This document shows, piece by piece, positions 10,098-23,166 of a DNA stretch of 39,071 nt (position 1 is its first letter; every line of letters begins with the position of its first letter). The notes below the pieces were generated by a model that worked only from the letters and a program-made list of their open reading frames with translations, was not told the origin of the DNA and did no database searches. The stretch covers positions 1-39,071 of the forward strand of contig JAVKOQ010000432.1 in the NCBI GenBank assembly GCA_031835245.1, given 5' to 3'. A program made the position numbers and the translations under genes. The DNA is from Balamuthia mandrillaris. Taxonomy: Eukaryota > Discosea > Longamoebia > Balamuthiidae.

Positions 10098-10481
10098 TTA
10101 TTGAGCGGTGGTGAACAGCTTTGCATTCCATGAGAGACGACGGTTCTTCTTGACCTGAACGTCATCTTCAGGGCTGCTGCCACTGCTACTGCCGCCAATA
10201 CCATCTTTCATGTCCTGAAAGACAGTCGCCAACAGAGAATTGCCAGTATTTCTGCCGACACTACCACCAGTGATAGTTCCGCTGTTGTTTTCTTCATTGT
10301 TCACGAGGCTTTCCAAAGATGACAACCTGCTCTTGAATGTCTCCAACATATCGTACAATCCTGTTCATCAATGAAGAAGAAGAAGAAGAAGAAGAAGAAG
10401 AAGAAGAAGAAGAAGAAGAAGAAGAAGAAGCAGGAGGAAGCGAAGATAGATTAACAGAGACACAGAGGATGGGGTGAGCAT

Positions 10482-10536
<55 letters not shown>

Positions 10537-12824
10537 AAGAGAGACTGGAAAGTGGTGTGAAAAAGAAGAAATTACCTCCAAACTGTTTGCTAAGATCTCG
10601 CTTCTCCTTTTCAAAGCGAGCGGGAAGTGGTGGTGAGTTACCGTTGCTATTGGACAAAGAGGAAGATGCTTCTTTGGCGCGAAGAATTTGCAGCTGCAAA
10701 TCTCTTTTGGACTTTGTCTCCGACTGCAGCTTCAACTTAAATAGCTTCAACTCCTCCGATAAGACGTGCGCGCGTTGTTTCTCCACCAACAGCATTAGAT
10801 GCAGCAACCGTTTACTAGGCGTAACGTTTGCTTGAACTGGCCGTAAGGTGTCAGTCAAAAGATTACCTTCGCTGTTGAACTTGCCCAACAGCTCTTGCAA
10901 CATTTGCTTCTTCTTAAGTTTTTCCTCTTCGCTGGTCTGCAAGACCGCGGAATACAACGCCAAAATTACCTCCAATGCTTCTTTCGTGTGCAACAAGTTT
11001 TCTTCCGTTTCCTCCTTCGTTGCTGCCGTTTGCTCATTTTCTTCTTTCTTGTCCGTCGCTTCATCTTGTTCTTTTTGTTTTTGTTGTTGGGGTTGTCGTT
11101 GTTGCTGCTGTTGGAACAACGCCTTGTCCAACGAAGATATTATGTCTTCCTTCCGTGCCACAATATTGTCCAGCACAAACTGATGAGCGCTCCACTTGGT
11201 CCGTATTCGTCTTGGCTCTCCTCCAGCGTTTGCTGCCGCAGCCGAGGCAGCAGCACCCATGGCACCCACATCATAATAAAAGGAAGTACGATGTGTGCCT
11301 GGTCCACCGGTGCGTCTGTTGCTATAGAAGGAGCTGTCCAGAGGAACGTGGACCAAGGTTTGTAGGAAGCGTTGCATACGGGGTTGATTTTCCTCGATGA
11401 AGCTGTTCATGACGGCCATGTAGGCTTCTTTCTCGCCAAAGGCCACATTGTAGGCCACGTTGGAGATCACCTTTGATATCAGCATCAACGACCGGAAAGC
11501 TCTTGGACTTGGATTCTCTGCGTATGGGTTATTGTAAGTGAATGGCAAAATAACGAGAGACATAGAGAAAGAGAACCTGAAAGGAGGCCAAAGGCAGTAG
11601 GGGAGACAAGAGCTGGGGCGATGAAGCGGAGAAAATAAAAGTTGCTGACGACAGTATTGCACATGTTTGGAAATCTTTGGGCCACTTCATGTTGCGCCTC
11701 CAGAAAAGTAAACTTGAGTGAGCTGTCCATAGCAATGGAATGTGAGCAGAGTGTGTTATAGTAAAAAGGGGTTTCGTTACCTAGGAAAGGTGTCTGTAGA
11801 GTCGTAAAGGATGTTAAGCACTTCCTGTGCAGCCTCTCCCAATCTCTTTTGGTTTCGCTTCAGGTCCTCACCCTTGCTTACACGCATTGGATCCACCTTT
11901 AGCATAGAGATGAAAGTTGGCGATTCTTAAAAGATTATAGGAGAAGAGTGATGAGAGGAGAGAGAGAGAGAGAAACACGAGAATAGAGAAGATAAAAGGA
12001 CACGGAGAAAGGTAAAACCTCCATGTCAACGTTATCCTCACAAATTCGTTGTATGAACGGCCGCAGGGTTGCCCTAAGGTAGTTGGCTCCTCGTCTTTTA
12101 CATTCCAGCGAGAAGAGGTAGGTGGCCAGCCCTGACTGCCGAAACAGCGTTCGTTCCTCTGCGATGTCTAACCATGATGAAGAGACATCGAGTCGTTATT
12201 TCTTGTTGAAAACGAAAATGAAAACGAAAAAAAATACAGCAAAGGAGAAGAGCGACGCATGAAGAAAGACGAGAGAAGAAAGGAACAGGAGAGAACTTGA
12301 ACGAAGAAAGATGAATAGGAGGAAGAAGAGAAACGTACTGGTGATAGCGACTTCTTTGCGCAACGCCCAAATGACGAGGCGAGCCTCCCTGTTCCGCCCC
12401 TCAAAAATGTTCATGAGGGCCTTGCTCCACGTAGCATGATCGTCCACTTTGATGCACTCGTACAGCACCGAAAAGAGACCATACGACTCGATCAACAACT
12501 TCACCCCCACAAAAAAATTTTAACAGAGAATGATTAAATAAAAACGCACAAACAAAAAAAAGAGAGAGCATGATATCACACGTTTTCCAACTCCAAGTAT
12601 GGATTTTTCTTGTTCTTGAGCTCCCAATAGTCCATTTCGTCTTCATCTTGCTCCGCGCTGGAGGAGGAGGGCTTGAGGTGCTGCTGCTGTCCCGGTTTGC
12701 CATCGTCGCCCTTTTTCTGGTTACGGCGCTTCAGGAGCACCACCTCCTCTCCGCTGAGCCGTCGAAGCGGATTGCTGGTCACCGTAACCACTTCCTTGTT
12801 CTTCTTTGGTCGCTTTAGCATCAT
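10098..12824 (-). CDS. RasGAP-domain protein
   Basis: A GTPase-activating protein for Ras-type GTPases. Exons: 12582-12824, 12339-12498, 12019-12167, 11781-11896, 11577-11722, 10576-11517, 10098-10360; 672 residues. The GAP domain spans about residues 85-330: the arginine finger is in EERTLFRQSGLATYL, and the FLR motif is NFYFLRFIAPALVSP, followed by ENPSPRAFRSLMLISKVISN and a helix ending in RFLQTLVHVP. After the domain come a poly-Gln/acidic linker and a coiled-coil-rich region (LLVEKQRAHVLSEELKLFKLKLQ), an arrangement seen in IQGAP-like and Dictyostelium GAPs, but no IQ motif or RGC domain could be recognised. The N-terminus is basic. The stop codon overlaps an AATAAA. The last intron holds (GAA)n and (GA)n. 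Confidence 0.92.
10375..10525 (-). repeat. (GAA)n and (GA)n in last RasGAP intron
   Basis: A run of about 55 bases of GAA and a separate run of about 45 bases of GA on the plus strand lie in one minus-strand intron, so both are pyrimidine on the sense strand. Confidence 0.9.
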
Positions 12825-13124
12825 TTCTGTGGTCTAGGTGTTCTTTCTTTCTTTCTTTCTTGCTGTTCTATTTTTTTCTTATTTACTTTTTTTTGGATGT
12901 TAATTTGTGCAATATTCGTTGCCATTGGTTGATATTCTATGATTATCATTGGTCGATTGATTTTAATCGTAGGTTGCCGGGCAGCGGACGTATCCTGGTT
13001 ACGCATGCTATGACGTCACTCCTTAAGATCTTTCAGATCGTTGCAGTGTCGACAAATATTTCTACTCCAATCGAAAATCAAATAAAATAAAATATTGTCG
13101 ACGAGACAAAATCGGCCGAAGATT
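12825..13124 (-). promoter_or_regulatory. RasGAP 5' flank with paired CCAAT and GTCGAC sites
   Basis: Between the RasGAP start and the end of bS18m lie CATTGGT at about 12923 and 12950 (CCAAT on the sense strand) and GTCGAC at about 13048 and 13097. The second palindrome is within 30 bases of the bS18m stop. Function is inferred from position and from recurrence of the same motifs elsewhere in the window. Confidence 0.4.
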
Positions 13125-14806
13125 TTATTCATCCAGCATGAGCGTGGAAGTGGTTTGTACGTGTTCGGCGTGTTCGTCCTCCTCGCTGTCGTCCAACGGC
13201 GGCTTGAACGGGTTCTCCACGGCGAAACCGCCGCGCTTGTTGTGGAAGATGCCCATGTTACGCGCTCTCTTGATGGTCTTGGCCAGCTTGCGTTGATGCT
13301 TGGCGCAGCAGCCGCTCACCCTCTTGGGGAATATCAGTCCTGTTCCCGTCATGAACGACATCAGCAGAGGCACATTCTATTTGCATGGTAATGAACATAA
13401 CAGCAGGTTAGAAGGTTGAAAGTTGGGTTTGTTCTTTTAAAAAATGGACCACAACTAACATAGAGAGAGAGAGAGAGAGAGAGGAGAGAAGAGTAGGTTA
13501 CCATGGGATCCAATTCGGGCCTGGCCCAGAAAGGCCGACAAAACACGCAAGACTTCTGTCGAACAAACTGTGGTTTGCGGTCTTCTTCGTCGTGTGCCTC
13601 GAGGTAGCCACCCTTTGCTCCGCCCTCTTCTGCATTATTTTCCATTTCACCACTGCCTTCTTCCACTCCTCCCTCTGCAAACTCTGCTCCTTCCTCCTCT
13701 CCCTCTTCATCTTCTTCTGCATCCTCGTTCTCGTCCTCATTCAAGTCGTCCTCATCATCTCCTCCGTGCATTCCCATGGTGACCCCCTTCATAAACGCTC
13801 TGTCCTCCTCCCTCAGCTTCTCCAATGGGGTTTGGATGCTGCTGACCGACTCGTAGTCGGCCGGCTCGAAACTGGTGGCGAAGATCTGGGTACGCCTCTG
13901 GAACTTCCTCCTCTCCCTCTCCATCTGCTCCAGTTCTCGCTGCTCCGCCAGCTCCTCCTGCAGCAGCCCTGCGTCGGAGACCTGCAGGCCAAACCGGTTG
14001 CCTCCGGCCTTGATCGCTGCCTTTGTTGGCTCCTCCTTGGCCAGGGCGAGCAGCTTCCTCAGGCCGAGCTGGTTGTCAAAGAACCGGTGGACCTGACGCT
14101 CGTGGAGCTTGTCGAACCTGCCCTCGCTAAGGGCGCGCTCCAGCTCCGCGTCGGCCTGCTTGGCATTGGCCCAGGCCAGCGCGGCGTCCACCCTCTGCTG
14201 CTCCGTGTGTCGCTCGTACCATTCGGGGTTGAAGAGGGCGTAGGGCAGTTGGTTCTTGCACTCGATCCAGGCCTTGCTCTTCAACCAGGTGCGTTCGTGC
14301 TCGGGAGTACGCTCCAAGGTTCGTTGGATGTCTTCCAGCTTGGAGAGCAGTTTTTGTCTGAGGTCCCTTCCTTGAGTATTCGCCCAATTGGGTCGGTTGT
14401 GAGAAGAAGCGGCAGAGGAAGAGGGAGAGGAAGATGGTGAAGTACCAGGAGCAACTCCACTACGACTGAAAGTGAACGGCGGCGGTTGGGCATTCTTTTT
14501 ACCAACAAAGAAATAAACGAGCCATCAAGACAAGAAAACAAAAAATAACTAAATAAAAGAAAGAAAGGGCAAAAAAGAGGAGAAAAAATAAGATTGGATT
14601 CGTACATTTTCTTCGCGGAGAGGGAGAGCAGGGCGGAAAGATCGACGAGAGGGAGTAGCAGCAGGCCAAAACGACGGATGTACTGACGCTTGACTCATCC
14701 ACAACGAACTACCGGTCCGCCCTCCTTTGCCAGCATAGCAAGGGAACTGGCTGTAGCGCAGGCCCAAGGCCAAGCCCCTGGTGGTGCTACTTGTGGCGGG
14801 CTTCAT
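13125..14806 (-). CDS. MRPS18: Mitochondrial small-subunit ribosomal protein bS18m with long N-terminal extension
   Basis: Exons 14606-14806, 13502-14494 and 13125-13376; 481 residues. The C-terminal roughly 110 residues are a bS18 domain: CVFCRP, DPMNVPLLMSFMTGTG, IFPKRVSGCCAKHQRKLAK and TIKRARNMGIFHN, which sits on the small ribosomal subunit next to bS6. The N-terminus is rich in Ser, Thr, Arg and Ala with no early acidic residues, as expected of a mitochondrial targeting peptide. Between them are about 300 residues of mostly helical, charged sequence and an acidic Asp/Glu run, far longer than usual bS18m (about 100-200 residues). The domain boundary coincides with the second intron (DPM/NVPLL is split by it). 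The stop codon overlaps AATAAA. The extension may be a lineage-specific mitoribosome segment. Confidence 0.85.
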
Positions 14807-15069
14807 CTTTTTTTTTTTTGTGCTTTGCTTCCTTTCTTTTTTTTTTTGCTCCTCTTTTGTCGACAATTACTTCAACTTTTCACGTCGTCTTGAGAACATG
14901 TGTTCAAAGAAATTTTAAATCGAATCATTTATTGTATTTTTTTATTATATTTCAAATTATTTCAAATTATTCTCTTTTTTTCGTTTTTTTTTCGTTGCTT
15001 TTTATTACTATTTTTTTCTTCATTGCAATCAAGTTCAACGAGAACAACAAGCACGGGAGGTCAAGGTTT
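14807..15069. other. Intergenic region with GTCGAC upstream of bS18m
   Basis: About 260 AT-rich bases lie between the bS18m start and the stop of the VIT/vWA gene. One TTTTGTCGACAATT palindrome occurs at about 14859, some 55 bases upstream of the bS18m start codon. Confidence 0.4.
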
Positions 15070-18000
15070 TCAGTGGGAGGAAAGCAGCTTGGTGGCGGCT
15101 GACAACCAAGCCTTGGAGTCCACTCCAGGAACCTTCGCCAGCCAACGCTTTGACTTTTGGGCCATCATGGACCAATCCATGTGCAAAGCGCCCAGTTTTA
15201 CTTCCAAGAATGCAAGAGCCAGCGCGGTGGCCCACGCTCGCAGCAGCTCCTCTTCCTCCGTTTGAGGAGGAGAGGATGGTGGAGCGGAGGGAATCGAGGT
15301 TTGCAGTTTTTGGAGGGTGAGAGAAGAGGAAGCTGAGCGAAGAATCGAAACCAGGTCTTGGGTGAGAGCGTAGGAGCCATTGGCGCGTTGGAGAGTAACA
15401 AGGCGAGAGAGGAGCTGATGATGCTGTTCCGAAGAAGGAGAAGGAGAAGGAGAAGGAGAAGAAGTGGCAGGTGAGAAGGAAATCTCGGTGTAATGTTCTT
15501 CACGTGCTTGCTCGTTTATCATGTGGAAGTTTTCAAAACCTCCAGCGCATCGAATCGGGCTATGTTGACTATATTGATATTGCTCTACCCCGGCGCTTCC
15601 TCCCCTTCCTCCACCTCTTCCGCCCCTTCCGCCTCTTCCGAGGGGTCTTCCTCCTCTTCCTCTACCGCCTCCTCTTCCACCATGGCCAAAGCCTGAATGG
15701 CTGTCAGCAGAGCTACTGCTTCTCCTTCGCTTCTTTGCAGGACTTCTGCTCCTGCTCCTGCTCCTTCTGCATCTATCCCTCTCTCTGTCCCTGCTACGAC
15801 GTCGACGGGATGAACTGTCCCCACCGTGAGCTGCTGGTGTCAACGGTACTACGCGTCGTACAAGAGTGCCAGAAGTGGCTTCGGCACGTTCTTCCACAGC
15901 CACAAAAGATGTGTGCCTAGACAGCAATTGGTGTCTATTGTCAACAAGAAAGCATTACAGTCAGGTAAGGAGCGAATAAAAGAAAGAACAAAAGGAAAGA
16001 CGAAACTTACCGGGTACTCAGGCTAATGATTTCATCTTTGAACGGTGCCTCGTTGGCTGCTTCTCGTTGTTCCAACTCTAGAATTCTCGCTCTGGCCGCC
16101 AGCTGTCGAATGCCAGGTTGCGTGCCTCGCAGCGGCACACTCAGCCTCACCACGTCTGACACGTTTGGTTCCATGTCAAGGATGAGCACCACCGAATCGG
16201 GGTCGTTCTCTGTGAAATACGCTTCCTCCTTCTCTCCTTGAGCCTTTGCTTCTAACTCCATCACTTCCTGCGTGGTAGTCTCTTCCTTGTCCTTATCCTT
16301 GCTGTCTTGTTCGGCTCTCTCCTCTTCCTCTTCTCCTTTAGTCTCTGCCTGTTCTGTGCGTAGCTTCTTAGAAGGGTTCGGCTTGTCTTCTTCTGTTCCA
16401 TATTTAACAGATCTATTGGCTTGCTTCAGTAGGCCAAAGAGAGTGTACCTGGACCCAGGAAACATGCTTGGTATAGTTTCTGGCACCAACTGTATCTCCT
16501 GTGTTTTACCGTTCTTCACATGCATACTCTCGGGCCAAACCACTTGTATGCCAGAGCCAGCAATGGAGGGCTGAGTGGAAAGGTTCAACTGACGTATGAC
16601 GGTGCTTTCTAAGCGTTCTCCAGGCGTCACAAACTCGGCTGTACCTCCACCGGCTCGCGCCACACCCCGTACCAAAGAACGTGAGACGGAATGGCCAATG
16701 CCCAAAGAGAACAAGCGAACAGAAGGAAGTTGATTGGCCAACTCTTTGGGAGAAGGTAGAAAAGTTGCAGAAGAAGAAGAAGACGATGACGAGGATGAGG
16801 ATCGTTGTGAACTCGAATGCAGAGAGCGGCACTTGCGTGATCCGCGATTGCCACAGTCACAGTAGAAGCCACCGAACTTGGGAAGCTTAGAGAGCTTGTG
16901 GCCTTTATGGCATGTTTCCTTGCATACCACACAACAACCTGATAAAATAACAAGATGAAATTAGCAAACTATTCAACAAAAATAGATAAAAGACAAGGAA
17001 AGAAAACCGGAAAAGAAGAATAGCCTTACCATCGTTCGTGTTTGGGAAGCAGGTATCGCAATGGTAGTAAAACTGATTGTGGTAGTTTTGAGCGGTTACG
17101 GGAAACGAGCAACCACCATTGTCCAATGTTGCTTGTACGGAAGAATCGACCTTTCTTTCTGAAAGTTTTTAAAGAGCAAGGTAAGTATGTTTTCGTCTTA
17201 TGAAACCTAAAAAGAAGAGAAAAAACTTGCCTCGATGTTCCTGCACCAAAGTGATGATGTGATCCGTGTTGGAGACTTCACCATCCGTCAGCAAGAATAT
17301 TTGTCGGTGATAACCTTCATGCCAAGGAATGGTGTAGGCATAATAAAGCGGATCATCCAGTCGTGTACCTCCCATGTTTGCACACATTGCGTCCACATGA
17401 GAGCTGGCCTCTTGCAAAGTGTTCTCATCGTAGGAACGACTCTCTGGAAAGAGAGTTGAATACTCGGAACCAAAACTGATAACTGATTTGAAAAAGCTTG
17501 GTGAGTACAAGACATAAAATAAAATACCAAAGAAAAGGACAAGGAAGAGAGAGAGAGAAAGAGAGACATACTGTTAAATTTACAATCCTCGGGTAGACTG
17601 CGAAGGAAAAGCTGCAACGCGCTTTTGGCCTGGGACATTAACTCGCCGCTCATACTGCCCGAACGGTCCACTGAAGTTGGAACATATCAAGCAAGTCAGC
17701 AAAAGAAAAAAAAAAAAAAGAAAGCAAAAGAGAGAAGCAAGACGCACCTAAAAAGATAAACTCGCATCTAAACTCATTAACAGAAGAAGGTACCTCCGGA
17801 ACAAATGTAACAACAGCAGCCTCTCCATCAGGGTCCAACCATGCTCTCGCCTCATAAGGGTCCTTCTGTCTGACCTGCAGCACAAAGTCACGATCCATGC
17901 TTACCTCCTGTTGGGCAAGAGAGACAGATGCCGTTCTTTCTCCTTGCAGGTCCAACTTGATGGGATGAGAGGGCGACTCTATGCTACGAATGGCAGACGG

Positions 18001-18263
18001 CATTGATACGGATAGAGAAAGAGAAAGACCATAGCTCGGTGAGGATGACGAAGGGGAGGAGGAGGAGGAAACGATCTCCGAGTGGACGGCTTGTTCTTCC
18101 GAGGTGGAGGTGGAGGCCTGGTAGCGCGAAGCTATCGTTGTGGGGAGCATAAAACGTATCTGGTCGGATCCTTCTGCTTGCAATTCACCCACCAATTCCA
18201 TCTAAACACAAAGCAATGCTTGATGTCAATAGGGGAGTGCAAAACAAGAATAAGAGCAAGAGA

Positions 18264-18302
<39 letters not shown>

Positions 18303-19000
18303 AAGAGAGCAGAGAGCATAGATGGACCTACCGTTATGGTGCATTCTTTGCCAGGCGACAAGTTGCCGATATTGACTTTGAATATGTCGTCTTTCTCTGC
18401 AAGTGCGAAGGAAAAAAAGTAAGATCAGCAAAGGCAGGCAAGAGAACATCGACAAAGAAGAACAGAAGATAGCAACCACGAAGAGAACGAATGACAGAGG
18501 CAGTAGTAACGCGACGAAGAGGACAAATGCGATGGACTACTACGGCCTGAGACAAACGAGAACGAGAACGAGAGCGAGAAACGATGCTAAAGAATAGGAG
18601 GTAACGCACTGTGTTCAAGCAAATAAGCGCCATGCCCTTCGGCAATGGCGTCGTCGTAGAGGTCCTGCGCCTCTTGGTTCGCCTTGACCTCACCCACCAC
18701 GGTCCTCCCCTCCACCTCCGCTCTGAAGCCACAAACGGAGGAACTCTCCTCCAAAGGAAAGACAAACGTGACTTCCAATGGGTTCTCCTCTTTATTGAGG
18801 TAACGCTGAGTAATGGTGAGGTGACTCATGAGATCACACAACTCCCCCTTGACCTCAACACTTTGCAAGGCAATGGGAATGGACTTGCCACCGGAATGAG
18901 TAACACGACCCCATAGACCCCATTTAGCACTGTGATGAGAATGAGAGGAGTGGTGCGAGCTTTGAGGGTGGGGATGGCTTCGGCGGTGTCGTGAGGACAT
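15070..19000 (-). CDS. VIT/vWA (VWA5-like) protein with a UBR-type zinc finger inserted in the vWA domain
   Basis: Exons: 18610-19000, 18332-18396, 17748-18201, 17572-17670, 17231-17482, 17030-17158, 16011-16938, 15070-15934; 1060 residues, all in phase. After a His/Ser-rich start, a VIT domain (about 20-150) includes LMSHLTITQRYLNKE and VFPLEESSSVCGF. The vWA domain starts at FIFLVDRSGSMS (MIDAS near residue 305) and continues with GGTRLDDPL and LLTDGEVSN. A cysteine/histidine cluster at about 437-500 interrupts it: C437, C454, C457, C466, C469, H474, H477, C490, C492, C500, with CHKGHKL and GGFYCDCGN as in UBR boxes. The vWA fold then resumes with VRLFSLGIGHSVSRSL. The C-terminus has an RS/RGG-rich stretch and a VWA5-type end (WATALALAFLEVKLGA). 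One intron, at 17230, has a GC donor (GCAAGT). Confidence 0.9.
18260..18301 (-). repeat. (GA)n in intron 2 of the VIT/vWA gene
   Basis: A nearly pure GA run on the plus strand in a minus-strand intron; it is CT on the sense strand. Confidence 0.9.
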
Positions 19001-19522
19001 ATTGACCTGTTGTTCAATGTTTTTGTTTGTGGACAGTTGTTGGAGAAAGCTGGACTTTGGTTTGCTAAAAAAATTAAAAAAACGGACAGGTGGTGAACCA
19101 CCGTTTATAAAAAGGATTCTCGAAAAGGTTTAACCAGAGGAGGAAAGTATGAAAAAGAAAAGAATCTTCTTCGCTTCTTTGCTTTCTTCTCTTTATTTAT
19201 GCTCTGACGTGGCATTTTCCATATTCTATCAATGCTGAGGTAGCTCTTGTCTATTTATGGAACACGACCACAATCTCTGACATCACCAACCCCTTTTAAA
19301 GTATTGAGTGACATCAGGGAAATTTAACTGGGAAAAGAAAGATGGAATGGGCGAGCCTGCTGCAAGGTTTGATGTTTAGCACCTCTCGTTCTCTCCCTAT
19401 CCCTCCCTTTCTCTCACTCTCTCTCTCTCTCACTCTCTCTCTGTGCTTTTTTCTGATAATGTGCCATGTCACTCTCCATTTGTGGAAAAAACAAACGTTC
19501 AAAAAAAAAAACAACAAAAGAT
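19001..19522. promoter_or_regulatory. Divergent intergenic region VIT/vWA gene / small unrecognised gene
   Basis: About 520 bases separate two divergent starts. The left part is AT-rich with CGTTTATAAAAAG near 19100 as a possible TATA-like element for either direction. The right part (19405-19440) is a CT run followed by poly-A just before the downstream start, so it may be a 5' leader or an unspotted leader intron. GTCGAC is absent. Confidence 0.35.
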
Positions 19523-20135
19523 ATGTTGCTCTCCAAGCAGGTAGTGGATGGGCTGGCAGTCTTCACACCGAAGGGCGAGGTCGTCTACACGCACGGAGTT
19601 CTGGATTTGGAGCTCTGCAAGCAGCACCACAACGACCATGACACAGCTATTGACCAATTTTTGGGCCTCTTCCATGGACTCTGCTCCTCTCAGGCAGAGC
19701 AAGAATGTTTGATCCATCAACAGCAAATGGAAGGGAAGAAAACACACCAAGTGGATGGAAGTGAGCGTTACTCTCTGCAAAGGGACGCCTTTCAGCAGGT
19801 TTACTCGCGTCGCTTTCATCTGTTGGGGCATCGCTTCTCGCCATGGAAGGTGAGCGCGCAGGCCATCTATGCCGTCTCTCCCAACAAGGAGCGGGGCATG
19901 TTGCTGCACAACCTGCCGCATTGCCTCCTCCTTACCGTCTACAAGAAGCCATTGTTTGCTCAGCAAGTTATTCCTGTCGTGGTGCGTTTGTTCTTTCGTC
20001 TCTTCTGTTTGTTTTTTTTTTCTTCACCTCATTCTTGCCTCATTCTTCCCCTCTTTTTTTTTCTAGGAGTCATTCTGTGATGTGCTGAGAGGAGCAGGAA
20101 GAGGAGATGCTTTGAGAGAGATATCTGAACTGTAG
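19523..20135 (+). CDS. Unrecognised 175-residue protein, possible longin/roadblock-like fold
   Basis: Two exons, 19523-19981 and 20067-20135. The protein begins MLLSKQVVDGLAVFTPKGE, where a short strand, a turn and a second strand (VVYTHG) are followed by helical sequence, a polar stretch, then ISAQ-like strand AIYAVSPNKERGMLLHN, a hydrophobic strand CLLLTVYKK and a C-terminal amphipathic helix. This strand-helix order resembles small longin or roadblock adaptor domains, but I recognise no family signature and this is only a shape-based guess. A start 57 bases upstream is possible (MSLSICGKNK); I chose the ATG that begins the globular part. It converges on the macro-domain gene with 113 bases between stops. 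Confidence 0.6.
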
Positions 20136-20248
20136 TGCTGTAATATATGATACAAGTCAAAGAGGTACTTATGATTTATGCTCTCTTCTCCCTCTTCCTC
20201 GTCTTCTCTTCTCTTCTCTTCTTTTCTTTTTTCCTCCCTTTATGTGGA

Positions 20249-21869
<1,621 letters not shown>

Positions 21870-22258
21870 GAAAAATCATCGGCAAATTTCTGATAGCACC
21901 AATATTCTTCGACATGGCTTCCGGCTTGGAGAGAGAACGTCCAGTTTTACTGGATGCCCTCTGTGCTTTTCGTGGCAGCCCCTGTGTGCACCTTCTGATC
22001 GGTTTGAAGATCCGAAAGGACAGGAGAGAGGACAATAAAAAGTCCCCCGAATTTAGGGGGAAAGGACAGGAGCGAACACAGCTATTCCCAAGCTAATAGT
22101 GACGAACCTCCAACATAACTCGGGAAAAGCTCGTTTCTGATAATTGCAACACCAAATGCAGCTTCAAATAAATAGTAATCATTATAGCATCGGAAATTAT
22201 AAAAAGAGCAGACACCAAGGGACCATGTTCCTGGTCTGAAGAACAACCCCCTCGAAAC
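21870..22258. promoter_or_regulatory. Divergent intergenic region with a short hairpin
   Basis: About 390 bases separate the macro-domain start and the start of the large plus-strand gene. At about 22043-22061 there is an inverted repeat with 6-base arms (TCCCCC / GGGGGA) and a 7-base AT-rich loop. A 60-residue open frame at 21914-22096 has an in-frame stop and looks like leader rather than coding sequence. Confidence 0.35.
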
Positions 22259-23134
22259 ATGTTCGATGCGGAGAACACCGCTCTGTGCGTACGCAGCTGC
22301 TGGAGCGGCGGTGTGGCGGTTGGTGGTGCGTGCAGCTGCGGTGGGCAGTCAGCAGGAGGAGAAGCATCTTCCGGTTCAAGACCAGGGTTCTGGCTGCTAC
22401 AAGGATACACCGAACAACAAGAAGCACAAGAACAAGAACAAGCATTCGAAAAAAGTGATATCAAGGGAGAAGAAGGTCTTTTAGGTGGTGATCTTGGTGC
22501 AGGTGCGCTATCTGAAAGAGAGCAGCATCAACAACAACAACAACAACAAGGTTGGGGTCCAAAGGACAACCTCCTGCCACGTGGGTCTGCTCTTGCGACC
22601 AGAGGGGATGCTCTATGCACCCCCACTGCCCTCGGAGTAGCCGCAGCGACCTCTGGCAGTTGTAAAGACCATCACTACCAGCAGGAGGAGGAGGGCAAGG
22701 AGAGAAGCCTCGTTCCTGAACCCAACGGGCCTTTTATCAGTTTGCCTGCAAAGAGCACCAGGCCGCTGGCCATCCCTTCCTGGTCAAGGAGGTTCATCGT
22801 CGAGGAGCCGTGTTGCTCTTCCTCTGCCTCCTCTTCCCTAGACTCATCGCCGCCCAGTTTTTGTTCCTCCTCTCCCCCTTCCTTCACGCTCCTGCCAACA
22901 CCAACCTACAGCGAGGACCACCACGACGGAGCAGCACAACAAGCACAAGCAACCGCAGCAGCAGCAGCATACGAGGCGGGACTTGGCAGCAAGCCGGTGG
23001 TGATTGTCTCTTTGGACGCTGCTCTAGACAGCCTGTCTGTCACGGTATCTCAACCCAGTGATACAACTGGACTGCCGCAGCCCCAACCCCTGCGACCACC
23101 ACCGCCACAAAGGGTTGGAACCTCAACAACAACA

Positions 23135-23166
<32 letters not shown>

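Noticed and set aside
13592-14440. 282-residue plus-strand open frame opposite bS18m
   Set aside because: Leucine-rich antisense shadow of a Gln/Glu-rich coding exon.
21914-22096. 60-residue plus-strand frame upstream of the large gene
   Set aside because: It ends before the main start, has no domain character and is more likely leader sequence or a chance ORF.
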